Assembly (NCBI GenBank): GCA_963383645.1
Contig: OY726563.1
Span: forward strand, 28,614,821 to 28,678,820
DNA length: 64,000 nucleotides
Direction of reading: 5' to 3'
DNA from: Muscardinus avellanarius
Lineage: Eukaryota; Chordata; Mammalia; Rodentia; Gliridae
The notes beneath the pieces are model-generated. The model saw nothing but the letters and a program-made list of their open reading frames with translations. It was not told where the DNA came from and ran no database searches. The number at the start of each line of letters is the position of its first letter. The stretch's first letter is position 1. The position numbers and the translations under genes were made by a program. Shown here in pieces: positions 8,263 to 20,556 of this stretch.

Positions 8263-10340
8263 ACCCTTCTCTTTGTGTGACTGGCTAATTTCACTTAACA
8301 GAACATTCTACAGGTCCATCCATTTTTCTAAAAATTACATAATTTTATTCTTGTTTGTTAAGTAGAATTCCATTGTGGGTATATTCAAGAATTTTGTAAA
8401 TTACAAATCTGTTGATGAACCATAATTTGGCTATTGTAAATTGTGCTGGTGTAAATGATTATGGCATAAATTATTATGCATGCATTACTATGATTTTTTT
8501 TTATTTCAGTATCTTTTAAAAGATAGTCTATGAGTAGTAGAGATGGATTATATGATGGATTCAGTTCCAATTTTCTGAGGAATTTCCACACTGATCTCAG
8601 TAGAAGTTGCATTAATTTACAATCCCTCCAACAGTGTATAAGAGCTCTTATTTTCCCACATCAGCACTTATTGTTTGACTTCTTCATGATTGCCATTCTG
8701 ATTGGGGTTAAATGGAATCTCAGCGGAGTTTTGATTTGCATCTCCATGATTGTTAACGGTGATGAACATTTTTTTCACATATTTATTGGCCATTTGTGTC
8801 TCATATTTTGTGAAGTGTATTTAATTTAACTGTCCTTTTCTATTCATTTATTTGCTTTCTTCATGTTAAATCTTTTAAGTTCATTGTATATTCTAGATAT
8901 TAGTCATCTAGCAGAGGAATAGTTGACAAAGATCTTCCATTCTCTAAGCTCTCTCATTAGGCTCTTGATGGTTTTATTTAATAATCAGAAGCTCTTTAGT
9001 TTAATACTATCTCAAAAAGAGACATTTTATTCAATTTTCTTGATATGATTTTGAATTTGTATTGTTAGTATTTTTCTTAGAGCTATTGCACCTATTTTTA
9101 TCAAGGATGTTGGTCTGTAATTCTCTTTTGCTGTGGTATCTTTAATCAGGTTTGGTTTTAAGGTGATACTGACCTCATAGTAGGAGTTTGGAAGAATTCT
9201 AATTATTTGTTTCACAAAATAATTAGTGAAAGATTGAGGTTAGTTCTTCTGTAAAAGTTTTATACAATTTAGCTGATAATCCATCTATGCCTAAAACTTT
9301 CTTTGATAGAAGGCATTTTATTACTGATATGTTGATTTGGTTATTTTCTATTTCTTAATATTTGCCACTCAATGTTATAAATCTTCTTGTTAAAATCTCC
9401 TCCAGAGTATCCCATAGATTTTAGTATGTTGTGCCTCTATCTTTGCTTTTTATTTTCTCCTGTTATTTTTCTATGGTCCAATCTTCAGTCAAAATTGTAT
9501 CATTCAATCTCAATATATTTATATAATTATTTTTCTTCTTCCTATTGTTCATTTCTACTTTCATTATATGTGATCTGAAACTATGCAAGGAATTATATTA
9601 CATTTATTGAATTTGCTGGTACTTGCTTTGTGGCCCACAGTATGGTCTATTTTGGAAAATGTTCCATGGGAGAGAAGAATAATTTGTATTCAGCTGCTGT
9701 TGGCTAGGATATTTTGTATATGTCCCTTAGGTGCATTTGGCTTATAGTATTTTTTAGATCTGAAGAGTCTTTCCTGATCTTTGGTCTGGAAGACTGATCT
9801 AGTGGTGTAAGAAGTATGTTAAAGTTTTCTAATATTATTGTTTTGGGATCTATCCAAGAGCTAATGTCTTGAAGTGTTTGTTTTATTAAAGTGGGTGCAC
9901 CCAGATTTGAAACATAAATATTTACTGTCCTTACACATTTTGGTTGGATATCTTTGCTTGTAAGGTGGGTTTCTTGAAAGCAACATTTGATTGCTTTATA
10001 TTCTCTAATACACATTGTAATTTAATTTAGAACTTTGACATTCAATGTCTTTATTGAGAGATGATTTTTTTATTCATCTCTGAGTTATATTTTATGTTTG
10101 GAAATGTGTTATTTCTACTTTGCTTAGTTGCCCTTTTGGTGGAGTTTATCCCTTCTCTGGTCCTGGCATTTCTTTCTTTCTTTTTTCTGTTTTTTGCTTC
10201 TTTGTGTTTTATTTATTTAAGTATTTTCTCTAGTGCCAGGTTAGTAGTCATGAATTCTTTTAGCCTCTGCTTATCTTGGAAGGGTTTTAGTTCTCTGTCA
10301 AGTTTGAAAGATAGCTTTACTGAATATAGAAAATTATCTT
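8263..10340 (-). mobile_element. Older L1, antisense (continues from 5940-6252)
   Basis: After ERV-A the L1 resumes: 3'UTR/ORF2 end (minus frame 8385-8612 has LLRSVWKFLRKLELNPSYNP), an internal deletion near 9010-9030, reverse-transcriptase-region text (9040-9340, GATGTTGGTCTGTAATTCTC), then the endonuclease domain (minus 10015-9704: CCFQETHLT, IKQTLQDISSWIDPKTII, LDQSSRPKIRKDSSDL) and inter-ORF or 5' sequence to about 10340. Many stops; dead. Confidence 0.75.
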
Positions 10341-10344
10341 AGGC

Positions 10345-11155
10345 ATTGTAGCAAATGGTTTGTTTATTTTGTTTGTCTTTTTGAAGAACCACTTTGTTGT
10401 GTTGTGGATCTTTAGTATGTTTTTTTGTCCTTACTTCATTTATTTCTCTTAAGATCTTTGTTATCTCATGTCTACTATTTTGGGTCTTTGTTTTCATTCC
10501 ATGAGATGGAGTGATATATTGTTTATCTGAATTCTTTCTACTTTTTAAAATGTGGGCTTAAATAACTATAGATTTTCCTCTTAATACTGGCTTTGATGTA
10601 TTTCATAGGTTTAGCTATGGAATGTCTTTGTTCTAATATTTTAAATACATTTTTAAATTTGCTTCTTGATATTCTGGTTGGTCAAAAGCTGGTTAGTTAA
10701 TTTTCATGTATTTTTATAGTTTCCAGATTTTATTATTTCTAGTTTTATTTTATTGTGGTTAAAAAAGATAGTCAATATGATTTCAATCTTTAAATTTTGT
10801 TGAGACTTGTTTTGTGGCCTATCATATGATCTATCTTGGAAAAAGTTTCATGTGCTAATGAGAAAAATATGTTTGTGGTAGTATTTGGATAAAATGTTCT
10901 GTATATATCTGTTAAGTCCATACTGTCTAGGGTTTAATTGAAATCTGATTATTTGGTTCAATTCTATGATTGCTGAAAGTTGGGTATTATTACAACTATC
11001 ATTGTATAGTCTATCCTTCTATCCATGCCTATTAATGCTTGCTTTAGATATTTGTATGCTCCAACCATAGTTGCATATACATTTTGAATTGATTTTTCTG
11101 CTGAATTGACCCATTTATCATATAATGAGATTCCTATCTCATTTTTACTGCTTTT
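10345..11155 (-). mobile_element. Ancient L1 ORF2 fragment, antisense
   Basis: Antisense endonuclease/RT-region text: GAAGAACCACTTTGTTG, TTGTTTTGTGGCCTATCATA at about 10809, 'tgtatatatctgttaagtcc' about 10900 and 'tcatataatgagattcctatctc' about 11118. More diverged than the L1 to its left. Confidence 0.6.
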
Positions 11156-11160
11156 GATTG

Positions 11161-11480
11161 AAATTCTTTTTTTTTTTTTTTTTGTGGGTCTGGGAGTGAA
11201 ACCCAGGACATTCATTAGACCTCAGACCTACACCCCCTGCACTTTTTCTTGCGGGTCTGGGGATGAAACCCAGGGACATTCAACCCGCCGAGCTACACCC
11301 CCTGCCTTACTTTTTATTCCTTATTTTGAAACAGGGTTTCACTAAGTTGCAGAGGGCATCACTCACTATGTTGTGGAGGGCCTCACTAAGTAGTTGAGGC
11401 TGTCAGTGAACTGTGATCCTCCCGTCTCCGACTCCCGAATGCTGGGATTACAAGTGTGTGTCAACACACCCGTGCTTAAA
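11161..11480 (-). mobile_element. B1-dID SINE with duplicated ID-like module
   Basis: T-tract at 11167-11182 marks the tail. The ID-like module appears twice (about 11183-11240 and 11250-11310, both ending CTACACCCCCTGC on the plus strand). The antisense B1 part follows (CTCCCGAATGCTGGGATTAC about 11439). Confidence 0.8.
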
Positions 11481-12883
11481 ATTCTTAATATCTAATTCAA
11501 AAATAAGTACATGAATATTATTTTTAAAACTGTGTGGGACACCCTATATTTTTCTCCTATTTTCTCAACGTGTATGCTTTCTCATATGTTTTTAATTCCT
11601 TTTGCTTTTCTCAGATGAATACACATAGCTCCAGAGGCTAACAAATATCATGTTTTCAGTGTATTGGGAATATCTTTGGGGGCTAAGTTTGCAATGACTT
11701 TTCTCTTGCACAGGAAAATGAGACATTAATATAATATAATGCCTTACTGTGATCTGAAAACACTGGACTTTACAAGCCTGGTTCACAGTAAGTAAACTAA
11801 GGTGCTTACTTTTGTGTTTGCTTTTGTGGCATTTATCTTCCACATGCACTAGAGACAAGAAAGGTTAGTGTCAGATAGCCATACCTTTTTGACTTATAAC
11901 CTCAAGTAAAATATATACTGGTGCCTTTTCTTAGGAGAATAGATAAATGGCAAAGAACATTTATGAGTCAGCAGAAACAGATACTCTCATTCTCTTTATC
12001 CTGACACTTTTTTTTGTCAAGAAAGTGAAGACTTGGTTCCTTTTTGTTTCTTCACTAATCAATTGTAACATGCACCTAGCCACCCAATCTGAGATACTAT
12101 GTCTTCAGCATTCTGCAACAATCACACTGCCTGAGAGTTTGAAATATACTTTTTACCCAGCTTGCTTCTCTGATGTGAGCTCACTGTTATGTATGCTTAA
12201 CTTGACAACCACTGTTGTCAGTATCTTTACATAAAGGGAATAAAAAATAATGTTTGGTAATTTAGATGTAAACTATTTTCACAGAAATAAGTTATTGTTA
12301 TGCTAAAATTGTGTACTTTCAATTTTCTTAGGTTCTCTAAATTAGTTTTTTGTGTATTGTATGCTTCACTTTATCTCAGAAAAGAAACAGGTACTAAGAT
12401 CATATGTGATTATATAATGCCAAGTTTTAGAGTCTTCAATACCTCTATGTACATATGACTTTCCAAGAATAGGATGACTCAAAAGCATAGACATTACCTG
12501 GGAGACTGATTGAAATGAAGACTCTTAACCCCTATCTATATAGACATAATGAATCAGAATCTTGGTAGTAACAAGTGACCATATTTATCCACATGGGTGT
12601 CTTAATGACTTTAGTGTACATCTATTGAATGCCTATTACAGTAACATAATTATAATAAAAATTTCCAAATATATAATCGATTCCTCATTTTTTAGACAAA
12701 GGATTAAGTTTTTTGATATGTGCTAAGGTTAGTTTTTTAGTAGAGACCATGTGATTAATTTCAAAATTTTAGCCTAATTCTGAAAAGACTCCACATAGAT
12801 TTCAGTACTGAAAATAATTTTTTTAAAAATAGATTTTATTTTTGAAGATTTGGATTACCAGCATTATTTAGCAGAAAATATAA
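11481..12883. other. Unique AT-rich sequence, no gene recognised
   Basis: No exon-like frame, RNA gene or repeat that I can name. Reading frames here are short and lack recognisable domains. Confidence 0.5.
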
Positions 12884-13088
12884 GCCGGGCGTGGTGGCGC
12901 ATGCTTGTAATCCACGCGCTTGGGAGGCAGAGACAGGAGGATCGCGCAGGTTCGAAGCCAGCCGCGCTGGCATAAGAGACCCTGTTTCTAAATAAAAAAA
13001 TGTAAAAAATAGGTCTGGGAGTGTAGCCCGGAGGTAGAAGGGCTTCCAGGAACCCCAGTACCACCAAAAAAAAAAAAAAAAAAAGAAA
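12884..13088 (+). mobile_element. B1-dID SINE, type A
   Basis: Starts GCCGGGCGTGGTGGCGCA, ends in an A-rich tail. Flanked by AGAAAATAT at 12873-12881 and 13089-13097 (target duplication). Type A has a short middle: CGCTGGCATAAGAGACCC instead of the CTCAGCTACTTAGTGAGGC segment. Confidence 0.9.
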
Positions 13089-13119
13089 AGAAAATATGGA
13101 ATCCTCCCCAACTATCAAC

Positions 13120-13494
13120 ATACCCCAAAACAGTACACTTGTTACAATTCATAAACATAAACTGATATCCCATTATCAGTCAGGATCTATAGTTTGCATG
13201 AAGCTTCATTTTGTGTTGCATATTATATGAGTTTAGATGAATGTATAAGTATATGCCTCCACCATTATAATATCATACAGAATAATTTTACTGCACTAAA
13301 AATCCTCTGGTATCCTTAACTCTTTCCATTTTCTGTCAAGCATTGACTTTTTGGTTGCCTCCATAGTTTTGCATTTTCCAGGGTATCATGTAGTTGGAAT
13401 TGTGAAGTAGGTAGCCCTTTGAGATTGGTTTCTTTCACTTAGTAACATGAATTTATCTTTCTTCCATGTTTGTCCATGACTTAATATATAATTA
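13120..13494 (-). mobile_element. Ancient L1 3' region, antisense (left part)
   Basis: Antisense text such as GGTTTCTTTCACTTAGTAAC and 'ttccatgtttgtccatgac' typical of old L1 3' regions. Continues at 13706. Confidence 0.5.
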
Positions 13495-13705
13495 AAAAAA
13501 ATTTTTATTGGTACATTGTAGCCATACATCTTAATGGAGTACAAGATGGTAGAGGCATGCATACACACCCCACTCATTTAGCCTTTACCCAGTTCCCACC
13601 TCATTCCCTCCCCCTTCCCTCATTTTCATGTTTGGCTTAGTGATTGATTTTAATATGTTTGTGAATGTACGTGATGTACATTAGGGAATTTTAACTTCTC
13701 TTTAG
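13495..13705 (-). mobile_element. L1 3'UTR fragment, antisense
   Basis: T-rich edge, then TTGGTACATTGTAGCCATAC, CTTAATGGAGTACAAGATGG and CATGTTTGGCTTAGTGATTG: the same 3'UTR as at 3375, 29065 and 50117. Very short, severely 5'-truncated insertion into the older L1. Confidence 0.8.
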
Positions 13706-13970
13706 TTTTGAATGATATTCCTTTATCTGGATGTAACAGTTTATTTCTCCATTCAACTACTTATAGACATCTTGGTTATTTTTTGGCCATTATGAATAAA
13801 GCTGCTTTAAACATGTATACACAATATTTTGTGTAGATGAGCTCTAAACTTCTTTGTGTAAATAATGAGTGTGATTGCTGAATCATGTTACAGAGTATTT
13901 TAAGAAACTTCCAAACTGTTTTTCAAAGTGTTTGTATGATTTTTCACTTCCACAAGAAAGGGATTAGAGT
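13706..13970 (-). mobile_element. Ancient L1 3' region, antisense (right part)
   Basis: AATGATATTCCTTTATCTGG, 'gacatcttggttattttttggcc' and 'tatgaataaagctgc' continue the old L1 after the insertion. Confidence 0.5.
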
Positions 13971-14551
13971 TCCTAAAATTTGATATTAATGGAGTTTTAA
14001 AAATAATTATTGCTTAAGAAATCCTAGAGATTTAGTGTATTATATTTTTCTTTATATATAATTCTGTAATTTAATAATGCAAATATTGCTATTGGTTGTA
14101 GTTACTATGTTGTACAATAGATCCATTGAACTAATTTATTATATTTAAATAAAATTCATAAACTTTGACATGATAACTACCATTAAAAACATATTCTATC
14201 ATTAAAAATGCCAAGAGAGTAGAATTAAATGTTCTCATCACATAAGCAACAACCTTGTAAGATAGCATATAGGTTAATTAGGTTGAGTTAATCATTTGAT
14301 AGTGTATATATATTTTAAAACATCATATTATATATGATAAATATATATATAAATTTACCTGTCAATTAAAAATAAAATACAATAAAATTAAAGTAATTCA
14401 AGATGTAATTCTTTATCTAGCACTTCATATTTATGTTTACCTGATATCATAAAAATGATCACCAAAAATGTTTATACCAGATCACAGGCTATCAAGGCAT
14501 ATATCTACATTTGTTAAAAGATATGCCCAATATGTAAATATATTTTATAAT
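13971..14551. other. AT-rich unique sequence
   Basis: Very AT-rich, with TATATA-rich stretches near 14308-14352. Nothing recognisable. Confidence 0.4.
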
Positions 14552-14878
14552 CTGGGTGTTTGTTTCTCCAAAACTTATATTAAAACTTAGTCTTCAAAGT
14601 CATACTAATGGTATTTGGAGGTAGGACTTTTAAGGGTAACTAGAATTAGATGAGATCATAAAGATGGGGCCTCTATGAGTGCATTAGGGGCTAAAGTGAT
14701 GCCCTATACCACTTTAGGACTCTGCAGATTTCCCGCCTGTAAGATGGTCTCAGCAGATATGACTACCCGACCTTGAAATTCCCAGCCTTCAGGACTCTGA
14801 ACTTAATAAACCTTTATTCTTTATAAATTACTTACTTATGGTATTTAGTTACAAAAATAAAATACTGATTAATGCATT
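14552..14878 (+). mobile_element. MaLR-type LTR (MLT1/MST-like)
   Basis: Shows the ordered hallmarks of MaLR LTRs: TTTGTTTCTCCAAAACTTAT, 'taatggtatttggaggtagg', 'tgagatcataaagatggggcc', 'gaaattcccagccttcagg', AATAAACCTTTATTCTTTAT and a terminal GGTATTTAGTTAC. Solo, internal part not seen nearby. Confidence 0.7.
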
Positions 14879-14959
14879 AGCTAACACCACTTGAAATCTA
14901 CACATGCTTAAAATTTAATGAGATTATCTGTGCGTTATCAATGGTTACTTAGGTTCATT

Positions 14960-15172
14960 TTTTAATGTGTGTGGTATTGGGGATTGAATCCAGGGGCATT
15001 CAATCTCTGAGCTATACCTAAACCCTTTTTATTCTCTTATGTTGAAACAGGACCTCTATAGGTTCCTGACAGTTTGACTATGTTTCTGAGGCTGTCCTTG
15101 GATCTGGTATCCTCTTGTATTAGCCTCCCAAATACTGGGATTACAGATGTATACCACCATGCCTGGCTTAGT
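14960..15172 (-). mobile_element. B1-dID SINE, old
   Basis: Antisense copy: GTGTGGTATTGGGGATTGAA at the ID side, then AATACTGGGATTACAGATG and ACCACCATGCCTGGC at the B1 side. Diverged, with a weak tail. Confidence 0.8.
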
Positions 15173-15625
15173 TTAGTTCTTACACTTTGTTTCTTTTAAC
15201 AACTTGTATATCAAAGTAGGTAAGCAATAGAAGTAATTGCAAACTGCACTTTTTGTCTCATTTTTTTAATAATACAAGGGTCTTAATATTTTAGAAATTG
15301 ACTGGAAGGCCATTATAACAGTACATAAAAAGATAAGTAATAGCACAGTTTTAATTTCCAACTCAAAGTCCTAACTAGTGTACCAATTTCTAATAGTGAA
15401 GAATAACATGAAGAAAAAAAATGAAAATAGCATTTATTTTGCCTTTTCTGTCTCAATTTTATTTCATTTGATTAGGTAAACATCTTTCTTATATAAAGTC
15501 CAGTTACTCTTTGTGCAGAGAATGATAAAATTACCACTTCTAAATCTCAAAGTGATTGATTCAGACAACTGTTTATTAACAAATTAAACCATAAGAAGGC
15601 AAAGTTTGACCATAAAAAGATAAAA

Positions 15626-15707
15626 TTGTCTTCATTCTTAATATTACCCTTTAAATCATCTTTATCTGTAAAGATTATTTAAAGGGTAATATTAAGAATG
15701 AAGACAA
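15626..15707. repeat. 82-nt near-perfect inverted repeat (hairpin)
   Basis: Arm 15626-15656 pairs without a mismatch with 15677-15707 (31 bp). After one C/T mismatch (15657/15676) a further 7 bp pair (15658-15664 with 15669-15675), leaving a 4-nt loop TCTG at 15665-15668. I checked every base pair. The right arm also begins a second small hairpin (15703-15721: GACAAGAA-GTG-TTCTTGTC). No known repeat family recognised. Confidence 0.95.
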
Positions 15708-15952
15708 GAAGTGTTCTTGTCAAAATCATAAATTTGGAATCAAATAAAACATATAGCCTTCACTTATAAAAAATGAGATAGAGGACCAAGACAACAACAA
15801 CAAAAAATGAAACAATCTAGTAAATTTAAATTTTGGGACATTCTGCTAGGCAACATTTCCAGGTTTTGTTTTACATCAATATCATGAAAAAAAATAGGGC
15901 ATTGTTACTGATTAAAAATACTTTAGTAATATAGCAAAAAATTGTGAAGTTA

Positions 15953-16150
15953 AGCCATGTGTGGTGGTGCACGCTTGTAATCCCAGTGCTTGGGAGGCTG
16001 AGACAGGAGGATCACACAGGGTCAAAGCCAGCCTCAGCTACTTAGTGAGGCTCTCAGCAACTTAGTGAGACTCTGTTTCCAAATAAAGTATAAAATAGGT
16101 TTGGGAGTATAGCCCAGAGGTAGAAAAGCCCCTGGGTTCCACCCCCAGTG

Positions 16151-16198
<48 letters not shown>
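15953..16198 (+). mobile_element. B1-dID SINE, type B, with (CA)n tail
   Basis: GCCATGTGTGGTGGTGCACG to ATAGCCCAGAGGTAGAAAAG, containing the CTCAGCTACTTAGTGAGGC segment of type B. The usual A-tail is replaced by (CA)27 at about 16144-16197. Confidence 0.85.
16144..16197. repeat. (CA)n microsatellite
   Basis: About 27 uninterrupted CA units grown at the 3' end of the SINE. Confidence 0.95.
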
Positions 16199-16199
<1 letters not shown>

Positions 16200-16469
16200 T
16201 TGCTCAAATCCTGATTCAAACAAACTGACTGAAATGTTGTGGAACCTGAAAACTGGATAAGGGGAAAGGTGCAATAGGATTGAAAGAAATAATTGTTTCA
16301 ATTCTTGTAATTTGTGATCTTTTCATTGTATTTACATAAAATGCTTTTAAATTTTAGAGTTGTATGTTGAAATAAGTAAGGAATAAATGATATTTAGGTT
16401 CTTGAGTATGTCCTTTTCATCACTCTAAATACTTAAAATTAGTTATCACAGGGCATGAGAGTTCAATTT

Positions 16470-16855
16470 GAAATTTACTTTATAGTTTTATTAGTGGATT
16501 GTAATAATACATTCTGGTGAGTTTCAAAGTAGCACAAACCTACATGCACATAGCACTTGTCATGTTTCTCTCTGTTTCTCACCTAGTCCCCCAGTACACA
16601 TTAGTAAGATTGCTCTATTAGCAATACCTTCATATATGGATATATTATTGTTTGAATTTTATCCTTCATCAGTTCTCTTTATTCCCCTCCAAACTGCTTT
16701 CTGTCAAGCTCTTGCACTATTCTACTTGTGCCTCATCTCATTTACCTAAAGTTCTTTGTGTTTCCCATTTTCTCCCTAGCTTTCATACATGAGAAAATAA
16801 TACAACTCTTGAACTTCTATAACTGACTGATCTTGCTTAGTATAATATTCTCCAG
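16470..16855 (-). mobile_element. Old L1 3' end, antisense
   Basis: 'ttattagtggattgtaataatac', ACATGCACATAGCACTTGTC, 'tgcttagtataatattctccag' follow the order of an antisense L1 3'UTR. Diverged subfamily. Confidence 0.5.
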
Positions 16856-16994
16856 TAGTAAATAAAACCTGATGGTAGAATTCTCTGAGAAAAATGTCAC
16901 TGAGAATGTCTCATGTGCACAAACTATAAAGGACACGAAGGACTTAATATTTTCATTTCAAGGAAGACAGTTCCTAGAATTGTTCCAAAATAAA

Positions 16995-17070
16995 AATAAA
17001 TAAATGAAAAGTGATGAAGGTATACCTTGGAGGAGGAAGGATGTCTCTGGGTTCAATCTCCAGCACTACA
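16995..17070 (+). mobile_element. ID-like SINE tail fragment
   Basis: CTCTGGGTTCAATCTCCAGC ACTAC followed by A8: the 3' part of an ID-like module, without the B1 part. Confidence 0.55.
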
Positions 17071-19302
17071 AAAAAAATCCAAGTGAGGGCAAATGATCTT
17101 GGGCTATATTAATATTGGATTTTCTCTGGATCATTTTAGGTTCTGAATCCTGGATAAAAGAAGTTTTCCCAGGGTTTTCCACCAACTTTCTTTCATAAAT
17201 GGAACAGACCAAGTATGCCATAACTACATCTAGTTCAACATGAATTTATCTAAATTTCTTGATAAAAGACTCTATGGTTTCTTTCCAAAGAGAGAGAAAC
17301 ATGGATTGTGATTGTTATATGTTCTATATGGAGTTTTTTATTCTTTGAGGCCTAGATGGTGCAAATGCCAAACCCATGACAGCTCCTTTTCATAAAAGAA
17401 GTCAGAGTAGAATGTTGTCTGGACCATGCACATTCTCCACAGCTCTCCAAGCTCATCACACCAGGGAGAAGCAGATATTGAGATCACTGTAGATCCCTCC
17501 CAACCACCAAGTTAGGGTAGAATTAAAGATTGTACCAGGTGTATGTTCTCCCTTCACTTCTATAAAATTGTGTCACATTAGACACAATTGTGGACAGTGT
17601 GTAGAATGTCCACCAGGTCCCATAGATGTAAATATGCTGGATTTTTCATTCTCAGAAAAGTATAATTCCAGACAATAGGACCTTGAGATGGTTGCTGACT
17701 TAGAGGTTTCTCTGGGAGATGCAAAGAATCCCTCTCTATAATTAGTTTGCTATGAAGACTCCAGGTTTCTTATTTACTTAAGCTGTAGTTTGCAAGGTAT
17801 CAGTGTTTGTGCCAAGCTATCACAGTCTCTACTTCACCTTTACCCTCTTGGAGAAGATAGTATCTCTTCCCATAGTGGTGGTATATGGTATGTTAGGTGC
17901 CAGAGGTTGGGGTATTCTACCCCTTCTTGCTGTTATAACCTCCTAGTCTCTGAACTTCAGTAGATCTTGCTTTCTTTATATATTGTTGAAGTCCATTACT
18001 CAACTACATTCACTTAACCTTCTTATTCAATTACACACTTGTGTTTTGATGCTATTCCATGGAAGAGCAAAGCAGGGTGGGTGTCTCTGTCATGTTATGG
18101 TATTATTGTTTTTAAATCTTTCTTTGCTTCTGCTTCCAAAGTGGCTTTTCATTTATGTTCTCACTTATCTCTTGCTGTGCTTTCTGTGGTGGCTACTCTT
18201 CACTGTAAAATTTAACTTTGTATTTATTCAGTGAGAAGGTTTGATTCAAACTGTGTATCATCCTGCTTTCCAACTAATACTTTTTGTTTTCTGATTACTT
18301 TTTCTTTTCTCGAGTCATTCCATTGCATTGTGTATTATTCTTGCATAGCAATAATTACTCTGTTAATAATTTGTTTCATTTCTGTCCATCTTCTGTTGGC
18401 CACTTTAGTTTTTAGTAACATTAAGTTACAATTTTCATCTGTTTTGTGAAAACCATTTCCAGATGTGTTTTCCCATTATCAATAGCAATATTCGTTGTTT
18501 CTGTTTAACTTTTATTCTACAGTTTCATTATGTATAGACAGAACTTTTTTTTCCTGTTTCTTGCATTTAAATAGGATAGATTTTTCTAAATTTCTAGGAG
18601 AAAGATGGTGTGGTGATAAAGAATGTGCCAAGAAAACATTACAAACTTTATAGCTCACAACTTCCTCTTTACAGTAAATGTCGTGAAATATGGTTCTTCT
18701 GTAGATACCAGTCCTTTGGTTCTCAGAGCCCCAAGAGGTTCAGGTGAACTTCTCTCACCAGCCTGAATCTCCTAGTTCCTTTTATAGCTCTTTTTCCACC
18801 TTGATACATATTTATAAGCTGTTTCTTGCTGGCACTTAAAAAAAATCTGTCACTTATGGTTTCCTGAACACTTTCTAAACCTTATCTCTCGCTTCCATCC
18901 ACAGCGATCTTGAGGTATTCAGCTCTGTACACTCATGGTGGTCCCTTCTCAGGTGAGATGCTCTTGTATAAGAGACAACTGAGACAACTGAATATTTGCT
19001 ATACACACCCTCTGTGTCCTTCCCAGAGTCCCCTTCTAACTACTTGCCTCCTGCACAGCTTTTTATTTGATGGAATATGCATGCACCTGGAAGTCTAATA
19101 GTTTTGGTTTGGTCTCCTTATTTCACTGGAAACATAGATTGGAGATGTGTTTCTTTATATTTCTTTTTTTTTCTTGATACAATTTCTAGGATAAAGGATA
19201 TATTCCAAAATTAGCTACTTAATTATCATTTTGCCCATAAACTTCTTGTTTATAAAGTTTGATATCTAATTTTTTGTAAACAGAACTAAGTATTAGAGAC
19301 AT
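17071..19302. other. Unique sequence, no gene recognised
   Basis: About 2.2 kb of non-repetitive DNA. Frames such as 17983-18234 and 18231-18449 are hydrophobic by composition (T-rich) and show no domain. I see no convincing splice-site or exon pattern. Confidence 0.5.
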
Positions 19303-19699
19303 AAATCCAGTGTGTTTTTTTTTTTTTTTTTTTTTAACTATGAATTTTGTCATTAGGATTTATTTCTCTAGGTAGATACAATGACACTAATTTTGGACAA
19401 TAAAGAATTCTGAATTATTTCCCATTCCACAGAACTTAAGTATACATAATTATCTTATGAACAAGGTCACAGGTCAAAAGTATCACATTTTCCATATATG
19501 ACCAATACATTTATGCACAAGATTAGAAAATGAAGTAATCACTTATCTTCAAATATTTCAATTGCAATTATTTTTTTCTTTGTGGTATTGAGGATTGAAC
19601 TCAGAGGCACTCTACCTCCAGCCTACACCCCCAGCCAGCCATCCTTAGCAATTTAGTGAAACTGTGTTTCAAAATAAAAATAAAAATCCAGTGTGTTTT
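19303..19699 (-). mobile_element. Retroposed sequence: rearranged SINE plus 235-nt 3' tail, with poly(A) and 16-bp TSD
   Basis: Flanked by identical AAATCCAGTGTGTTTT at 19303-19318 and 19684-19699. On the minus strand the insert runs: inverted piece of B1 middle (19683-19637), sense ID-like module (19636-19571), an A-rich stretch, about 235 nt of unrelated sequence, AATAAA (19364-19359), and poly(A) 23 nt further on (T-tract 19315-19335). The target junction reads TTT/AAAA, an L1 endonuclease-type site. So this is an L1-mobilised, polymerase II-polyadenylated RNA. Confidence 0.8.
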
Positions 19700-20499
19700 A
19701 AATTCAGAGTCAAAACTCCTATTCCATGAGATAACTTGCCATTTTTTCCATAGTTTTTCCTATAATAATAACAAATAATACACATACTATAATAGCTTTG
19801 ATTTGTTTTCTAGCTACAATATCATTTAAACATGGTCAAATGCACCATAATGGCAACACACATCAATTTTTATTCTCCCCCCATGCTATTCTGTGGACAT
19901 CAGTAGAATGAGTGAACTTGAGGTAAGGATAGTAATTCCCAACTAGCGCTTCCACTGGCATATGATGATAGGTTTTCATGGGATTCTAAGCACTCTAAAA
20001 GAGTAAGAACTATTTCATTTTTCTCACTAGTTAAAGAATATGGAGTTTCAATTTTTATTACCTGGAAGAGAATTGAAATGACATTCGGATATTTATGACA
20101 AGTAGCAGCCTGTGTGACTTTGTCTGGATAGCAGTTCAGAATATATATTATTGTTTCTAAAGTTTAAAAATATATTATTTAAATGATATCAGCCAGAAAA
20201 CATAATACACAAAAAATACTGAAATCCAATACTTTAATAATAATATGTTGTCTTGGCTAAAATTAAATTCTTGATCACACATGTTTTATGTGTTAAAATA
20301 TGTTATTCATAAGAGAAATAATGCCTCTCTCTAATAGTCAAAGTCATTCAATCAGTAATCAATTGACAACTATTTATTCAGTCACAATATTACTAAATGC
20401 TGAAAGCTAGCTAATGAGGAAAATGCAAACGATAAAGCAAATACAGATCCACTTCTCAATGGTGACACTAGCCTAGGGACATGTAACACACAAATATGC

Positions 20500-20556
20500 A
20501 AATACAAACACACACACATATATATGTATATAGAGAGAGAGAAAGAGAAGGGGGAG

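Noticed and set aside
12836..13173. Frames of 61-91 codons on the minus strand
   Set aside because: They translate the tail and body of a SINE; no protein.
15626..15707. Hairpin as a MADE1-type mariner MITE
   Set aside because: The arm sequence does not resemble MADE1 and there is no obvious TA duplication at the ends.
16062..16301. 79-codon frame with alternating Cys-Val
   Set aside because: It is the (CA)n repeat and SINE read through.
17071..19302. Possible host gene in the long unique stretch
   Set aside because: No frame with a domain, no paired splice sites I could defend, and T-rich composition explains the open frames.
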